Assembly: GCA_950022655.1 (NCBI GenBank)
Contig: OX465584.1
Span: 32,182,988-32,246,987, forward strand
Origin: Alentia gelatinosa
Lineage: Eukaryota; Annelida; Polychaeta; Phyllodocida; Polynoidae
Reading direction: 5' to 3'
Length of the DNA stretch: 64,000 nucleotides
The translations under genes were made by a program, and so were the position numbers. This document shows positions 35,815 through 48,187 of this stretch, piece by piece (positions within the stretch are counted from its first letter, which is position 1; every line of letters starts with the position of its first letter). The notes under the pieces were generated by a model. The model was not told where the DNA came from. It saw only the letters and a program-made list of their open reading frames with translations, and ran no database searches.

Positions 35815-36600
35815 AGGGGAAGAGGGTGGCGAGAGAGGTGCTGAGAGGGAATTATTTTCAAATAAGAGAGAAATAGGTAAAATGAAGGAATAACGATGAA
35901 ATGGATAGGAGAAAAAAGTGAAGGGTGAATGAATGAGATATGGATGTAATTAAGAGTTGGACATATATGTATATATATACATGTCTCAAAATGCAGTTGG
36001 AGGAGATTGGTAACTATCGGAGTACAATATTTTGCCAAGAGTACTATTCAGATCAACTTCGAAGACATTCTAATTTCAGAATAATAGTGAGGATGAAAAG
36101 AAGGCAATTGGAGCAAGAGGAAATAAATTTAAGCTGAGAACGAGGACATGGAATGAAGGCTAAAGAAAGAGAAGCGGTATCGGAAAGATGGAAGGTAGAC
36201 AGAAGAGGTAGATGGGGAGGCGGATAGGAAGTCTGCCCGAGAAAGAAACAGACGTCAATTAAAAGAGAGAAAGATAGGAAGAGAGAGATTCAAAAATACT
36301 TCGTCTTGTTCAGTTTTATTTAGCAATAAGTATAAAGTGCCTCGCAATAGGGTCCAGGAAGTGGAGAGAGGGAGTGGGTGTCAGTAGAAGAAGGAATGGT
36401 GTGGAATTAAGGAATACATAAACAAGACAAACAAAAAGAATGATAGGATTGTATAAGGTGAATCAACTGAGGATACAAAAAAACATTAATTCATCATTAT
36501 TTGTTGGAACTGAATGGACAGTGAAGAAAACGGGATTGGAAGAATTGTTGAGTGGCAGGGCGGATGTTTGGAGGGGAAGAGTGGGGTGGGGGTGGGGGTA
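35815..36600. repeat. Purine-rich low-complexity tract
   Basis: Long stretches of GA-rich plus-strand sequence (GAGAGGTG, GAAAGAGAGA and similar) with scattered pyrimidines, denser at 36150-36290. Frames here have biased composition. Confidence 0.6.
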
Positions 36601-36910
36601 GGTTTAAGGTAAAGACACAGTTCACGGTGGCCGAGTTTGTAGCCAATGAAAGCAGCCCCGGGAGACTGGGACCAAATTAACCGTCACAATTTGAGTAGAG
36701 CGCCGTGTGGCCACGACACCTATAATTGTACGTCGCTACAGCCTGATTTGTGGGGCCCCAGGGATGCGTTTGTTAGCGATCGGTACCCGCTCAAGCTATA
36801 CACCAACAGCACTAAATGCCGGGCACCAGCGACTCCTCAAGGTAGTTGTCACCAGAGGGCGTCACCTCTAGCCGGGGGCACATTGGGGTAGGGTCACAGA
36901 GGGCAACTGA
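36601..36910. other. GC-richer island, candidate conserved element
   Basis: Complex non-repetitive sequence with AGCCAATGAAAG (CCAAT-like) and a CTCF-like site at 36850. An 81-codon plus-strand frame (36646-36891) reads as a plausible protein but has no domain I know. Confidence 0.35.
36850..36866 (+). promoter_or_regulatory. CTCF-like site, plus orientation
   Basis: CACCAGAGGGCGTCACC is a good match to the CTCF consensus CACCAGRKGGCG. Confidence 0.45.
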
Positions 36911-37376
36911 CCTGTGTGGTACAGTGGACACTTGACCATTGTTCTGACCATCTAAAGTATGTGGTTATTTTTTGTTTACGATATTCTTGATACAATGGTG
37001 TTTCTCAAATCCCTGATGTCATTATACAATATCTATCTATGTCTATATTTCAGCGAAGGATCCTGCCTCCATCAGTCAATTTTCTGTGATGTCCTAAACT
37101 TTGACAAATAGTTTTAAGATGCGATTAATTTCTTCGTAACCCCAACCTCTACGGTCATGCATTTTTGGGAATGTGTGTGGTGGTATTTATGAGTTCGCTG
37201 GCATTCCAATAGTTTCGAGTTATGTCTAAGTCTAAGCTGTGCCTAATAAACATTTACATTATTAATCACATGTTCGGAGGCTTACTATTCTTTCGATGGG
37301 CGCCCTAAATATCAATTAGGATAGAACCAATAACCTGGAATTACTGTTTAGGATTTGCTCTCATCTTCTCTGACTC

Positions 37377-37394
37377 TTGGCAGAGGGCGGCGGG
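37377..37394 (+). promoter_or_regulatory. CTCF-like site, plus orientation, with YY1-like site
   Basis: CTTGGCAGAGGGCGGCGG is followed by GCCATTTTG (37401-37409, YY1-like) and then by a GCAGACGACA copy at 37450. Confidence 0.35.
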
Positions 37395-37449
37395 CTCCGC
37401 GCCATTTTGTTGTCAGACAGAAACTAAAAAAAAATGGAAGAAACCAGAA

Positions 37450-37461
37450 GCAGACGACAAT
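37450..37461 (+). repeat. GCAGACGACA motif, copy 7
   Basis: GCAGACGACAAT preceded by A, about 60 bases downstream of a CTCF-like site in the same orientation. Confidence 0.8.
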
Positions 37462-37561
37462 TGAAACGCAGGGACTGGCGCCCCACGCGACTGGGCGTCG
37501 CCACAGTCCACTGCATTGCCAGGATAACTCGAAAAAAGATACTACCGGGGCTCCATAGAAA

Positions 37562-39170
37562 ATTCACAACGACAGAAGTTTCACATGCGTTATGCTTGAA
37601 ACTTTAAAAAACACACACAAAAGGTTCAAAGTTTTCTATAAGGAGAAAAGGCGTAGGAGGAACTGGTGTGTTTTATGGTCGTTTATATGTCACGGGTGTT
37701 GGGACGAAATACTATTAATTGTAAGAAGCCTGGGGTTCATTATGCAGTGACGGCATTTATGCATATTTTACATACTCGAGTTTATTCCGTGACTGGAAGA
37801 GATTTATGAGGCTGTTTACATTCGCTTCGCTAAATATTCCTCCAGTTTCCATGCGTTGCCGGTAAAGGACCTTTATCAGTCTGGTCGTTAATAATGAAAC
37901 CCATGTTTGTATCAGTATCCCTTGATGTAATAGCTCTGAGAGATGTCAATCTTAACAATGCTAAGGTATGACGCCATCCAATATGTCCGTGAAATATTCC
38001 ACTAAAGACCTAGAACATAGAACTTAGTCCGTCACAGGGTGCTCTGTGAAGTGGCGGGGTCCTGTGTAGAGCCCTTTTGGGAATGTCGAGTTTAGTTTTA
38101 AAAGAGGCATTCATCAGATGGAATTGAGAGCACCCAGTGTTTGGAATTCTATTCATATTGAATATCTAAGGCTATTCAGACTCTACGGTTGTGATTGCCA
38201 ATAAGAAAATAGCTCTGTGATAAAAAGGAGATTGTATAAAGTAAATAAGAAATAGAATTAGTGTATTTTTTGTCAGACACTGTAATGCACCTGCCATCAG
38301 TCTCATGATCATACATAGAGGATTCTCAGTATGACAACAATTTCCTCGGGTTTTGTTGATAGTAAGTGAAATGATATTAGCTTAAGGCTGTTAGTTAATC
38401 CCACCATATAGAAGTTGTTAGGAGATCTCGCCCTATATACGTTATTATATGACGGGGCGAAGGTAACTTCATGAGCTGCTCAGCGGTGGTGGTGAGTGCC
38501 CGGAGGAGAGACATTCCCGTAAAAACTATATATGATGCCTCCAATATTGCCTTACGATATCTCCTGACTACATTATAATGAGAATAAAATTGTCATTATG
38601 CCTTCCATATTTTTCCTCTGAAAGTAAGGAATGTACCATACACGTCTCCTCTGAATACAAACAAACCCCTCCCATCATGTCTAATTATATAGCGATGTTT
38701 GTATGTTAATTTCGTACACGACTAGGATTATCTTAATTATGGCGATCCATTTTACAATAGTAAAAATCAATTCTTTCTCTCTTTATTGATTTGCAGTGAT
38801 GATGTATTTAAGTTCCACATGGGGCGAATTCATTTGGAGCTAAATCAAAGCAGTGAGACTGACTTCCGGCAGACACTATTGGTTCCGTATCTGGGATCAT
38901 TTACCATGGAATTAGATTCTTTCCTCATGTAGTAAAAACAGAATCAGGCATCATAAAACCTGCCCAGGGAGTGGTTCATGCGGAGGGAAAATCTGACTAT
39001 GGACTTTCACACCTCAGTGACCCAGTTTCGGTTTACATAGTAGGAAAAGGGTAGGTCCAAGAAGTGGTCCATGAAGGGAAAACTTATGAACGAAAGTTTG
39101 TTCATTCAGACGGGTACCAGTTATCACATATACTGAGGAATGCCGGACATCAGCGCTAAAAGTGTCGGGG
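37562..39170. other. Gene-free stretch
   Basis: AT-rich. TCGTTAATAATG at 37885-37896 repeats the word at 12711. No coding sequence seen. Confidence 0.5.
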
Positions 39171-39227
39171 TTGTTGTCGATAATTGGCTCACCGACTGCA
39201 ATCAAGCGTGACTTTAGCGCGAACTGC

Positions 39228-39239
39228 GCAGACGACATT
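39228..39239 (+). repeat. GCAGACGACA motif, copy 8
   Basis: GCAGACGACATT preceded by C, 31 bases upstream of a CTCF-like site in the same orientation. TGATTGGATAAAATCA lies between them. Confidence 0.8.
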
Positions 39240-39270
39240 TATGTACAGCGTCTTTGATTGGATAAAATCA

Positions 39271-39287
39271 GCCCAGAGGGCGCGACC
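39271..39287 (+). promoter_or_regulatory. CTCF-like site, plus orientation
   Basis: GCCCAGAGGGCGCGACC contains the CAGAGGGCGC core. Confidence 0.4.
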
Positions 39288-39289
39288 TC

Positions 39290-39740
39290 TATCGCCTCCT
39301 GCCGAAGGCTGACCCCAGCTACTGAGTTATGACCGCAGACGCCATCAGGGGATGCTGAATGCAATTTTTTATGCACTACTTTTTTTTCGCGCGGTTTATT
39401 CAATCACAATTTTTACAACCCTGGGACGATCAGCGCTACGCACAACGTCCTTCCCCGCCCACAGCCCCCTGCCGATCACGCAGAATTAGGCTGATGTGAT
39501 GGGGAATTTATTGCCGTCTTTCACCTGACTCAGGCCTCCTTCCGCCACCGAGGTAAAAACCGGGTATAGGGGCCGATTATAGGGAGCGTACGCGGCCCCG
39601 CTGTCTCCGGGCCGCATATATCACATATTAATGACGGTCAAGCTGGGCCAAGGGTCGGAGGTCAGGGGCCGGTCGGACGGCCAGGGGCGGGTTGGTTGGG
39701 CTCGAATGGTGGCTGGTCAACTCCATTGACCAGGACTGCG
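39290..39740. other. GC-rich island without genes
   Basis: GC-rich sequence with GGCCGATTATAGGG and similar complex words. No open frame of note on either strand. Confidence 0.4.
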
Positions 39741-41030
39741 TCTCGATCACGTCAAAAAGCAGGCAATAAAGGGAATCTTATCTGATTTACAAGGAAATGT
39801 CGGCGTTCTCCTCTGGCTTGTGTGAACACCTCTTTCAGGATGCTCTTTCAACAGAGACAATAACAACAGCTGCTGCAGCATTTAGAAGGGGCGGTGTACC
39901 TCCCCCAGGATATATCTTTTATTTCTGTTTATGTTGTTATTGGTGCTGTTGACTTATTTGGTTTTCAATTTCTAGTAGTATGTGTTTACTTCTAATATTA
40001 CTGTGTGATAATTCAAATATAATATGGAATTGTCATAAGTGCCCTTTCCATATTGTTATACTGACTGTTCTCAGTGGTATACCTGTGATATCGTCTATAG
40101 GCTAAGAACTCCCCTAGGGATTTCTGCAGACAAATAAAGGAATTAATAGATGGGACAAAAACGAGTACTGATTATAGATTATATATATATATTTTTTTTT
40201 TATTCAAGATAAACAGACTCAAACTGTCGTCCAAGGATGTTCTTCCCAGTAATGGTCAAACAAGATACAGGACACAACACACAATCAAACACATAATAAA
40301 CTTGTACACACATATATAATTTTCATGTAGAGCTCTTGATTTGAAGTAGTTTGATATCATTCTACAGTTGATATATCACCATCATGTAGTATTCCATTGG
40401 TTATATACTTACAACCGATTAGTATAATAGTAAATACTTATACCATGTTATCTACTGACAACCAGTGAGTTTCTTATTGAAATAAGTTATACTCCGTTAT
40501 CTACTGACAACGTTATTATATTCAGTCCTCTTAGATTTTAATCAAATAATTCCAAATCTTCCTGTGTAGATATGTTTAGCAAATTTGTCTTCATATTAGT
40601 CTTGAAATTGTCCATTTTAATTATTTTTTGGGTTTCTGCTGTGAGTTTATTCCAATACTTAGTTCCCACGAATAAGGCACTATTTTTTAATTTCTCCTAT
40701 TTTGGCCTTTTATTCTTTATAATTATCTTTTCAGATGCTCTAGTATTATATTTGCATGTTTCTTCTATATGTCCTTCAGTTAAAGTCCACCATTTTATTA
40801 AGCTTAGTGTATGAGTGATTCGTCTAAATTTTAAACTGATACAATGTGATAAACTGTTATATGATAAAGGAAATGGTAACCCTGTATCGGATGCAGATAA
40901 AGCTTCGTATATTAATACTTATTTTTGGGTATCGGATCGATGTTGTTTGCGGAATGCGACCTCGACGGACACATAGATCTGTTATAGGAACTATGTAAAT
41001 TACCATCGAATAAGTCTAATGAGAAAATTG
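39741..41030. other. AT-rich gene-free stretch
   Basis: AT/T-run microsatellite at 40178-40201. GTTATCTACTGACAAC is duplicated at 40447 and 40496. The 80-codon frame at 40572-40814 is phenylalanine/leucine-rich from T-rich DNA. Confidence 0.5.
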
Positions 41031-41035
41031 TTGTA

Positions 41036-41430
41036 GAAAAGGCTAAAGTCTTGAAATAAATTAGAGAAACCCCACCGCATAAATCATCAGGTTTCACTGA
41101 TATATGAAGTGCAATGCTTAAGGATGCCATAAGTATATTAGCTGATAAATTTGCATCCTTACTTCTAACGTCATTTGACACAGGAATTGTACCAGATTCA
41201 TGGGAAAAGGGCACTGTGATACATATTCCGAATAGAGGTGATATTACAGACATCTAAAATTGGAGGCCGGTAACTCTTCTTCCGATACCAGCTAAGATAT
41301 TGAAAAATAAACTTGCTTAATTGTCCACATCACTGCCTTGAGCAGAAAAGATTTCTCGCTGATTTCCACTTTGGATTTCGACCTGGCTATAGAACTGCTG
41401 AGAAGATGCAATTTTTGCTTTATTGAATGG
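41036..41430 (+). pseudogene. Reverse transcriptase fragment of a non-LTR retrotransposon
   Basis: A plus-strand frame starting near 41036 reads, between stops, PPHKSSGF, GIVPDSWEKGTVIHIP, then after a stop NWRPVTLLPIPAKIL. These are the early blocks of LINE reverse transcriptases (usual NYRPI-LL). A frameshift near 41330 moves the match to another frame, where FGFRPGYRTAEK fits the following QFGFR block. At least four stops and the shift make it dead. The YADD catalytic block is not visible. An A-rich run at 42609-42634 on the same strand could be the element's 3' tail. Confidence 0.8.
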
Positions 41431-42640
41431 CCTTTACATGGGTCGGGACAGGACTGAGGTCCGAGATGATGTTTCAGGGAATTTTCTTCCATAAAATCAT
41501 AAGAATACATATTCTATTCGTATTCTCCTCTGTAGTAATCTCGATACTCGTTTATACGTTTATAAAAAGAGGATCCTATATAATGTGGATAATAATTTGT
41601 GTTATAGACATCTAGCGTGTAAGAAAACTTTCATTGTATCACATTCTGTTCAGTGCTAGATCCAAATTCGTGGTTAAAGATTCATATCACTCCGGTGGGT
41701 ATTTCGATATGTGTAAGTGCGACCTTTATATCGGCTGACAGCTAATGCTCTCTACGGCTCTGACAGGCATGATGACACCATATTTGAAAGTTCTAATAAT
41801 TACAGTCACACCTATGCCACCATGTTTATCAATATAGATGCACACGAGACCGTTAGCGAAATTCGGGTCCTAAGAAGTGGCTGCCTAATTATATTCGTGT
41901 AGATAACCAATCGCAATATTTAAAGGCATATCCATTCCATTATCATGTTATTATGATGCAAAACTCTGGATCAAAAACTAGCGCGATCACCACCACATTT
42001 TAAGTTAGATATTAGTTGTACAACATTTGAGACCATGATATTCAATTTCTAGGAATGTAACATGGTTTTTTTCTTAATTTTTAAATCGTGTGATATACGA
42101 TTAGGTAGTACTAAGGCCCGGCGTCCATTGAGCTCCGGATATACTTCGATAGGCCTAATGATGCATCTCCAGGCACAAAATCGAAATCGCATTGGAAAGT
42201 CAACCTTAACCCGTAGCCGATACACCAGAGGATGCACTCCGATACACGTATCGCGAGGTCTATCGGAAGATTTGAGGAGCTCAGTGGCCGCTGGGCCTAA
42301 GAAATGCTTGCATAATTCTGTTTTACTATGGGGAAAACTTGTTTCAGAAAAGAGGTACTAAAGAAAATTCGAGAACATACCACGGGTACTTAGAACATAG
42401 AGGTTGAACAACAGAAACTGCCAGAAAACATCACGAACCATACATTGTTACCATTTCCGCACCTTTTTTTCTCATATTGTATTATATGTCATCCCCCTTG
42501 GAACATCGCTAAGATCATAAATGTAATGTCTATATCAGAATTTGTAAGTTTATAATACCCATTCCGTTTGAATGGAAGAACGATTGTAAATCGAATTCGA
42601 ACGTACCAATAAAAAAAAAAAATAAAAAAAAATAACAGAT
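41431..42640 (+). mobile_element. Probable decayed remainder of the same retrotransposon
   Basis: Sequence between the reverse transcriptase blocks and an A-rich run interrupted by a single T (42609-42634). Short frames are unrecognised. Attribution rests on position and orientation only; the whole tract may instead be unrelated DNA. Confidence 0.25.
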
Positions 42641-44755
42641 TAGTATGAGCTAACCGCCATATTGTTAAGTAAATTTTGCGATAAATTTGCATGTTTGGTG
42701 TCACGAGACAGTAAAATAGCTTTCCAATTTGTGCTGCTAAGTTGAGCTAGGCTAGGTAACGGTACTTAGAAATGGATGTTGGACAAGGAGCAGTATATAT
42801 GCAGCAGACTTGTTCAGTTCATCTGAACAGTATGGGGGAATAAAGAATCGTCGACGTCTCTAGGCATTCAGGGAAGCACAATCAATTATGATGATGATAT
42901 GATTCTGCACATAGACTTCTCCGAGCATATAATTTGTAACAGAACCTAAGAGTAGTAGGCCACAGCTAATTTATACTTTGTGCTTGAATGTAAAAGAGAC
43001 ATTGTGAAATAGCTGTAGTTAAAAGCATCTCCATTTGGAATCCCAGTACTTGTAGAGATGTCATATTCAAACAACGCCCAATTGATTGTCATCAGCAATT
43101 GTTTGTTCTGGTGAAAAGCCGAACCTAGGCATTCCTCCGCTTGTAGGAACAAAATGCATAGAAACCCGAATGTATTTATATTTACTCCTTTTGTTTGATA
43201 AAAGATCTTTATTTCCTGTCCCAGCTCTCGAAGACGATAATAATAAAAAGAGGGAATTTTTCTGTTTTTGCAGTTTTTGAGCGACTTTCCGTATCTGCAC
43301 TGCCACCACCACCACCACCACTACCACCACTGCTACAACCACCCACCAGCTCGGAGCGATCAATACTTGGTAAAGGGGATCGTCAGCGGGAAAAAAAGTG
43401 AGTTGAAGACAGACGGACGGGATGAACCCCGCCAGCAATGGGTCGATACGGTTTTGGTCAATGTCCTGTGCATCACGTGTAAGGGGAAAATAGAATTTAC
43501 GACAACAAGAAATAATAACCGGGCAAAAATATCGGGGTGGAATAGGAAGGGGACGGGGACAGATAAGGCATCTTACGAGTGGGTTGATAAACTATTTTAG
43601 GTTTTCAAGGCTTCCTGATCGAGAAAATTCAGATAATTTTTGTTGTAGAATTTACCACGTGTATTTGACTTATTAGTGCCATTTGTACTTTAGAAAAATA
43701 ACTTGATCAAAGTTCTCAGTACGTATACACTTTGTGAAAGAATATATGTGCGCTTATAAGCATGGACTGAAACATCTCGGAATGACTTAAACTGTCTTGA
43801 ATGTTATTTTATCATAATCATATCAATCAGGGTTCAATATTCTGTCAAGAATATTATCATGCAGAGCTGAGACAGATATTAGATACCCAAGGATGAATCA
43901 AATGAACCTTCCCTTGCAAGCCTGTTCTCTTTCTAAACCGGCTTATGTTTAATCAATGTAAAATCCCATACAAACATATGCTCAGCCAAATGAGGCATTT
44001 CACCACGAGAGACAATACAGAAGCTCAGCAAACCGTTTGGTGACGGGACAAAACATCATCTTTATGGAGTTGTTTGGATCTCCGAATTGCTCCGTTATCC
44101 CGTCCTGCGCATGCTCAGTAAGCTTTTCCGGATATCCCGGATGTTGTTGTGCCCAGGACGTGAATACCGGGATGTTCTGAACTGCATCGGATTTTAGTGG
44201 AGAACTAGGTCAGGCTGATAGTATGCGCACTGATACTAGCTGAAACTCACTAAATGTCTGCCATCAAAGTGAGATCCTTCCCTGCTTATTCCTGAGCACC
44301 ATATATGTCTGGTTTCAAACATTTCTGTGTTCTTTTATTATTCAACTTGTGGTTTCCTGGTTGATGAAACATCATTGAGCCACCATATTTTTGTGGCATA
44401 CCTTCTCTGGCTATGCTGGCTTAATGCACATTCAAAGTTATTATCAACATAATAAGGAGCCTACCATCCTGTAGCCATAATTCGTTGATTTTGTCCATTC
44501 TCTGTCATGGCTTGGATAAAAATACCCTTAATATTGCTGTCTATTTTCCTGCTCCATAGACTAAAAACAATCTGCTATCCACTTGTATATAGAGGAGAAA
44601 GTGCAGAGTTACCTTTTACCAACACACCTGTATTGCCTCGGACAACCTCCTTGTTTCAGATACTTCCCTATCATACCCCGTTATCTAGTCTCACCGACAT
44701 GTCTGCACATCTGACTTTCCCTATCAGCCTATACTTCCCCACCTGCCCCAGTCTC
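42641..44755. other. Gene-free stretch
   Basis: ACC/CCA trinucleotide microsatellite at about 43303-43345 gives histidine- or valine-rich spurious frames. Otherwise nothing recognised. Confidence 0.5.
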
Positions 44756-44759
44756 ACAA

Positions 44760-45120
44760 ACATGTCCTGCCGATGAGGGGGAGGGTATCAGATACGCTGT
44801 GCCCGGGGTTAGGCAAACACCCCTGCGAGTTGGGGGTAGGGGGTTTGTGTCTCATGGTGGCCCCCTTCCTCCATATCCCGCCAACTCTCCTATCCCCCTT
44901 CCTCTCTGGCCCCTCGCCGGCTGAAAGCTCTTGGAGCCTGAGCCGAAACCCAAGTGGCAATGTAGCGCAGGTAAGACAACAGTGTATTGGTATTAAGCAG
45001 AGGACGCTCCGGGGAGCAGCGCCCGCGGGCAAACATGCCTTTACCCGTGGCCCGAGGCTTCATTGTAGCAGACGACATTTGACACCACCCCGATGGGGAC
45101 CAGCGGAGGTAAAGGCCCAG
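44760..45120. other. GC-rich island
   Basis: Overlapping frames of 62-142 codons on both strands, none recognised. It contains a GCAGACGACA copy at 45068 followed by GACCAGCGGAGG, a weak CTCF-like word. Confidence 0.35.
45068..45079 (+). repeat. GCAGACGACA motif, copy 9
   Basis: GCAGACGACATT preceded by A, the most downstream exact copy. Confidence 0.8.
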
Positions 45121-45639
45121 ACCTGGACTCTTCTTGAATGTCCTGTATACATATATGAGCTGTTTTTAAGCGCTGTCTACGTCGGCACAGGCATACTTTG
45201 ACAAACATCTGGGTTCTACCCCCTTCTCCCTCTTTGCAGACCAGATCTTTCTCCTCGGTCGTCCATCTTGTTTGCCTTTAGAGAGGCAGGGGGCGGTTTG
45301 GGTGTGCAATAACGAAAACAACAGCGAGATGTCTCGTCGCCGATAAAGATACAGTGTCCCTCCTCCTCGCCGAAGCCCTCCACCGCCGCCACGGACAAAC
45401 AAGAGAACAGAGTATTGATATAAGTGAACCAGCTGTTAAGTACAATCAAAATAATTGCCCAGTGATCGCTTCCATCTTTTTGTTGAAGGGGGGGCCGGGC
45501 AACTATAGGTCCCAGGCCTAAAATCAATACCATGCATGGAGACCACCATCCAGACGTCCCGTTTAGGAACCTGCCCCTAAGGGACGTATCTCTGCTCCAT
45601 TATCGACGCTGATTAGAGGAGGCACAGGGCCATGTTTCA

Positions 45640-46110
45640 TAGAAACACACAATTAGTGTCAAGACTGGGGGTCGCTAGTGGACAAGCCTCAGAGGTGACA
45701 GGAGTTGGGTGGTGTCTCGGGATTTTCTCTTTGTGTCTGTCGGTAGAGGCCGTGACCGTTACACTGACCACTCCTGGTGTCCGTGTCGTGTCCAGTCTGA
45801 GGTCACCTGAGTGGGGCCAGGGTGTGGCTATGATTAGGGGGCTTAGGGCTTGTTGATTGACGCAATGGCGGCGTCTCGTAGTTTGGCGTCGGGGTTGGGG
45901 AGTTTCGAGGTCGGGCGGAGGGGAGGGAGGGTTGACGGGAGGGGGATGTCTGGGGAGGTGCGTGACCTCAGCTGGCCGTCGGCTGACCGCCTGGACAGGT
46001 CAGCGACACGCCCAGTACCAGCTCAGGCGTGCGCATCTATCTCACGCATGCGCGCACCGTGTCCAGTAAACGGCAGAAATTGCGGGGAAATTCATGCATT
46101 TTGGCTGTTG
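45640..46110. other. GC-rich island
   Basis: CAATGGCGGCG at 45864-45874 is YY1-like. Three overlapping plus-strand frames of 70-109 codons are unrecognised. Confidence 0.35.
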
Positions 46111-46244
46111 CTTCCGTGGTTTATGTTTGTGTACATGTATGTACAAATATGTATAAATGTATATATACAGTATATATAAGTATATATGATTATCTTGGTA
46201 TGTGTATAAACGTGTGTATGTATTGTTGTATGCTACGTTTGTGA

Positions 46245-46250
<6 letters not shown>

Positions 46251-46322
<72 letters not shown>
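46251..46322. repeat. (AT)36 microsatellite
   Basis: Seventy-two bases of uninterrupted AT dinucleotide. It produces a spurious tyrosine/isoleucine repeat in the minus-strand frame. Confidence 0.98.
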
Positions 46323-46325
<3 letters not shown>

Positions 46326-46619
46326 GGGGGAAGAGACATGGAAAGAAAACACGCTAATGGAAGTTGGGAAAATTAAGATATACAAGAAAGTGACATTTCC
46401 GGACGAATGAAGGAAAGGGAAGGTAGAATAGAGGCATACATTCTTGTTTTTTATAATGGTTTGTAACAATATGACTACATGTATAAAAAAAAAGTCTAAG
46501 TAGAAATTTATCACCTGAGAGCGAAAGCGGGGGGAATATCAACAGTATCGTGCAGTGGGACTAGAATTACGAGAATAAAGCAGGAGACAAGTGCGAAAGT
46601 AAGAGTTAAGTCTGCTAGT

Positions 46620-47150
46620 ATGAGAAGGTGCGGGCGGTGGTAGGGGTGGGAAAGTGATGCCTAGTGGTGGTGGTGGTGGCTTGACGCCTATGTCTGTCGA
46701 AGCCTCTGGCACTGAGACTCTGGGAAACGATCCGAATGAACGGACGCTTTGGCCAGCCACTCTGTCGGCTGCCAACAGGTCCACCCACCCGACCGAGCTC
46801 ACACCCAGACACCTTCACCCACCCGGCCACGGCCCCTACCCCGTCCTGGGTGGTGTAAGTATAGGTGGGGCACCCTCAACACTCAGCCTAAACACCCCAC
46901 CCCACCCTACTCCTGCAGCCTGTACTGAGACCGAGCGACGTACACTGAGCGAGCCCGGCCCGGTCCCTGGACCCTGGTGGGCTGTTGAGACCTCGTCTGG
47001 TTTGTAAGTAGTATAGTATACACACAGACACCACAGGGCACCACCTCCGCCACCCTGAGCACCACCGCCACCTCCACTACCACCACAGTCCTCTCAACAG
47101 GCCTCGAGTGAAACCACTCCTACCACAAACAGCCACACACCACCCCTTGG
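46620..47150. other. GC-rich island with short GGT/CCA runs
   Basis: A 117-codon plus-strand frame (46654-47007) contains a strong donor-like GTAAGTAT at 46856 and ends near a second (GTAAGTAG). The frame has no domain I recognise and is proline/threonine-rich. It could be a first exon but nothing supports this further. Confidence 0.3.
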
Positions 47151-47159
47151 ACTCGTGAT

Positions 47160-48055
47160 AGAAGATGGATGTGTTCACAGAGACGACCCTATTTCAGATT
47201 CAGTACGAAATCAGAATGTTTGAAAGTGAATGGGTTTATACAGAGATGATAACTCTGTGAGCATTTTCTCGTTTGCTATAAAAGTCAGGGGATGTAAAAA
47301 TAAATCAAAATAGCTAATACTAATACTGAGTTACACCTATAAGTAAAAGTCACAGAGTAGTATTACGGCAACGACTACTCCCACAAATACTTATCTGCTA
47401 CTAATTACAATGGTCAATGCTAAAACATCATAAGGATTACCTTATACATGTACCTACACGTTTCTGAATATAATGAGTCTGTTTTTCGATTTAACCTAAT
47501 GCCACCGTTTGACTGATTGCCCGCTACCTCAAAAGAAGTTATTAGAGAATAGGTGAAAATAAAGTTTGCATACGATATATCAAAGTTTTAATTTGAAGTG
47601 AAGAATGACATTTATATAAAAAATATTAAGTTTATTGACAAATAACAGTAATCCTGTTACGGATGCTTTTTTCATTTTACAGTCGTATGGCATGTCGACA
47701 TAGTCATCTGAGATTTAATTACATTTCATAGTACATGTACATGTATATCAAACGTATAATTCTATCCGACAGACGGATCTTTCGTTTAGTATTTCAGAAA
47801 ATAATACATTATTTCCAAGAAACTCTTTGATTATAAGAACGTACAGGTGTTTCTCCTAGTAGAATAAAAATACAGAATGAAAGATATATGTAAATTCGAT
47901 ATACTGGTAATATTGAAATTTGTACGTCTTTCTCTCTGTCCTTCATTCTACCAACACTCCCACGCTCATGACCATAACTGCCTTCATATTAAACTTATGG
48001 TCACACTACTCCACCACCACGCTTCATATACACAATCTATCCACACATATGCCAT
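47160..48055. other. AT-rich gene-free stretch
   Basis: GTACATGTACATGTATAT at about 47731. Nothing else. Confidence 0.5.
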
Positions 48056-48163
48056 ATGTCCCTTCCCCTCCCCGAAAAAGAGAAAATCGTACCAGAAAAA
48101 AATGCCAACCACGACCCCTTCCACCGTACCAACCCCAACCCCCGCGCCGACCACAACCCGGCT

Positions 48164-48187
48164 CACCGCCACTAGGGGGCGTCCCGG
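48164..48187 (+). promoter_or_regulatory. CTCF-like site, plus orientation (strong)
   Basis: GCCACTAGGGGGCGTCCC matches the CTCF consensus CCASYAGRKGGCRS almost exactly. It lies in a C-rich island (48060-48640) whose long frames are proline-rich artefacts. Confidence 0.5.

Noticed and set aside
25037..45079. Possibility that the GCAGACGACA copies form a CRISPR-like or satellite array.
   Set aside because: Spacing is irregular over kilobases, both strands are used, and the flanks are unrelated.
46233..46514. Minus-strand frame with a long tyrosine-isoleucine repeat.
   Set aside because: It is a translation of the (AT)36 microsatellite.
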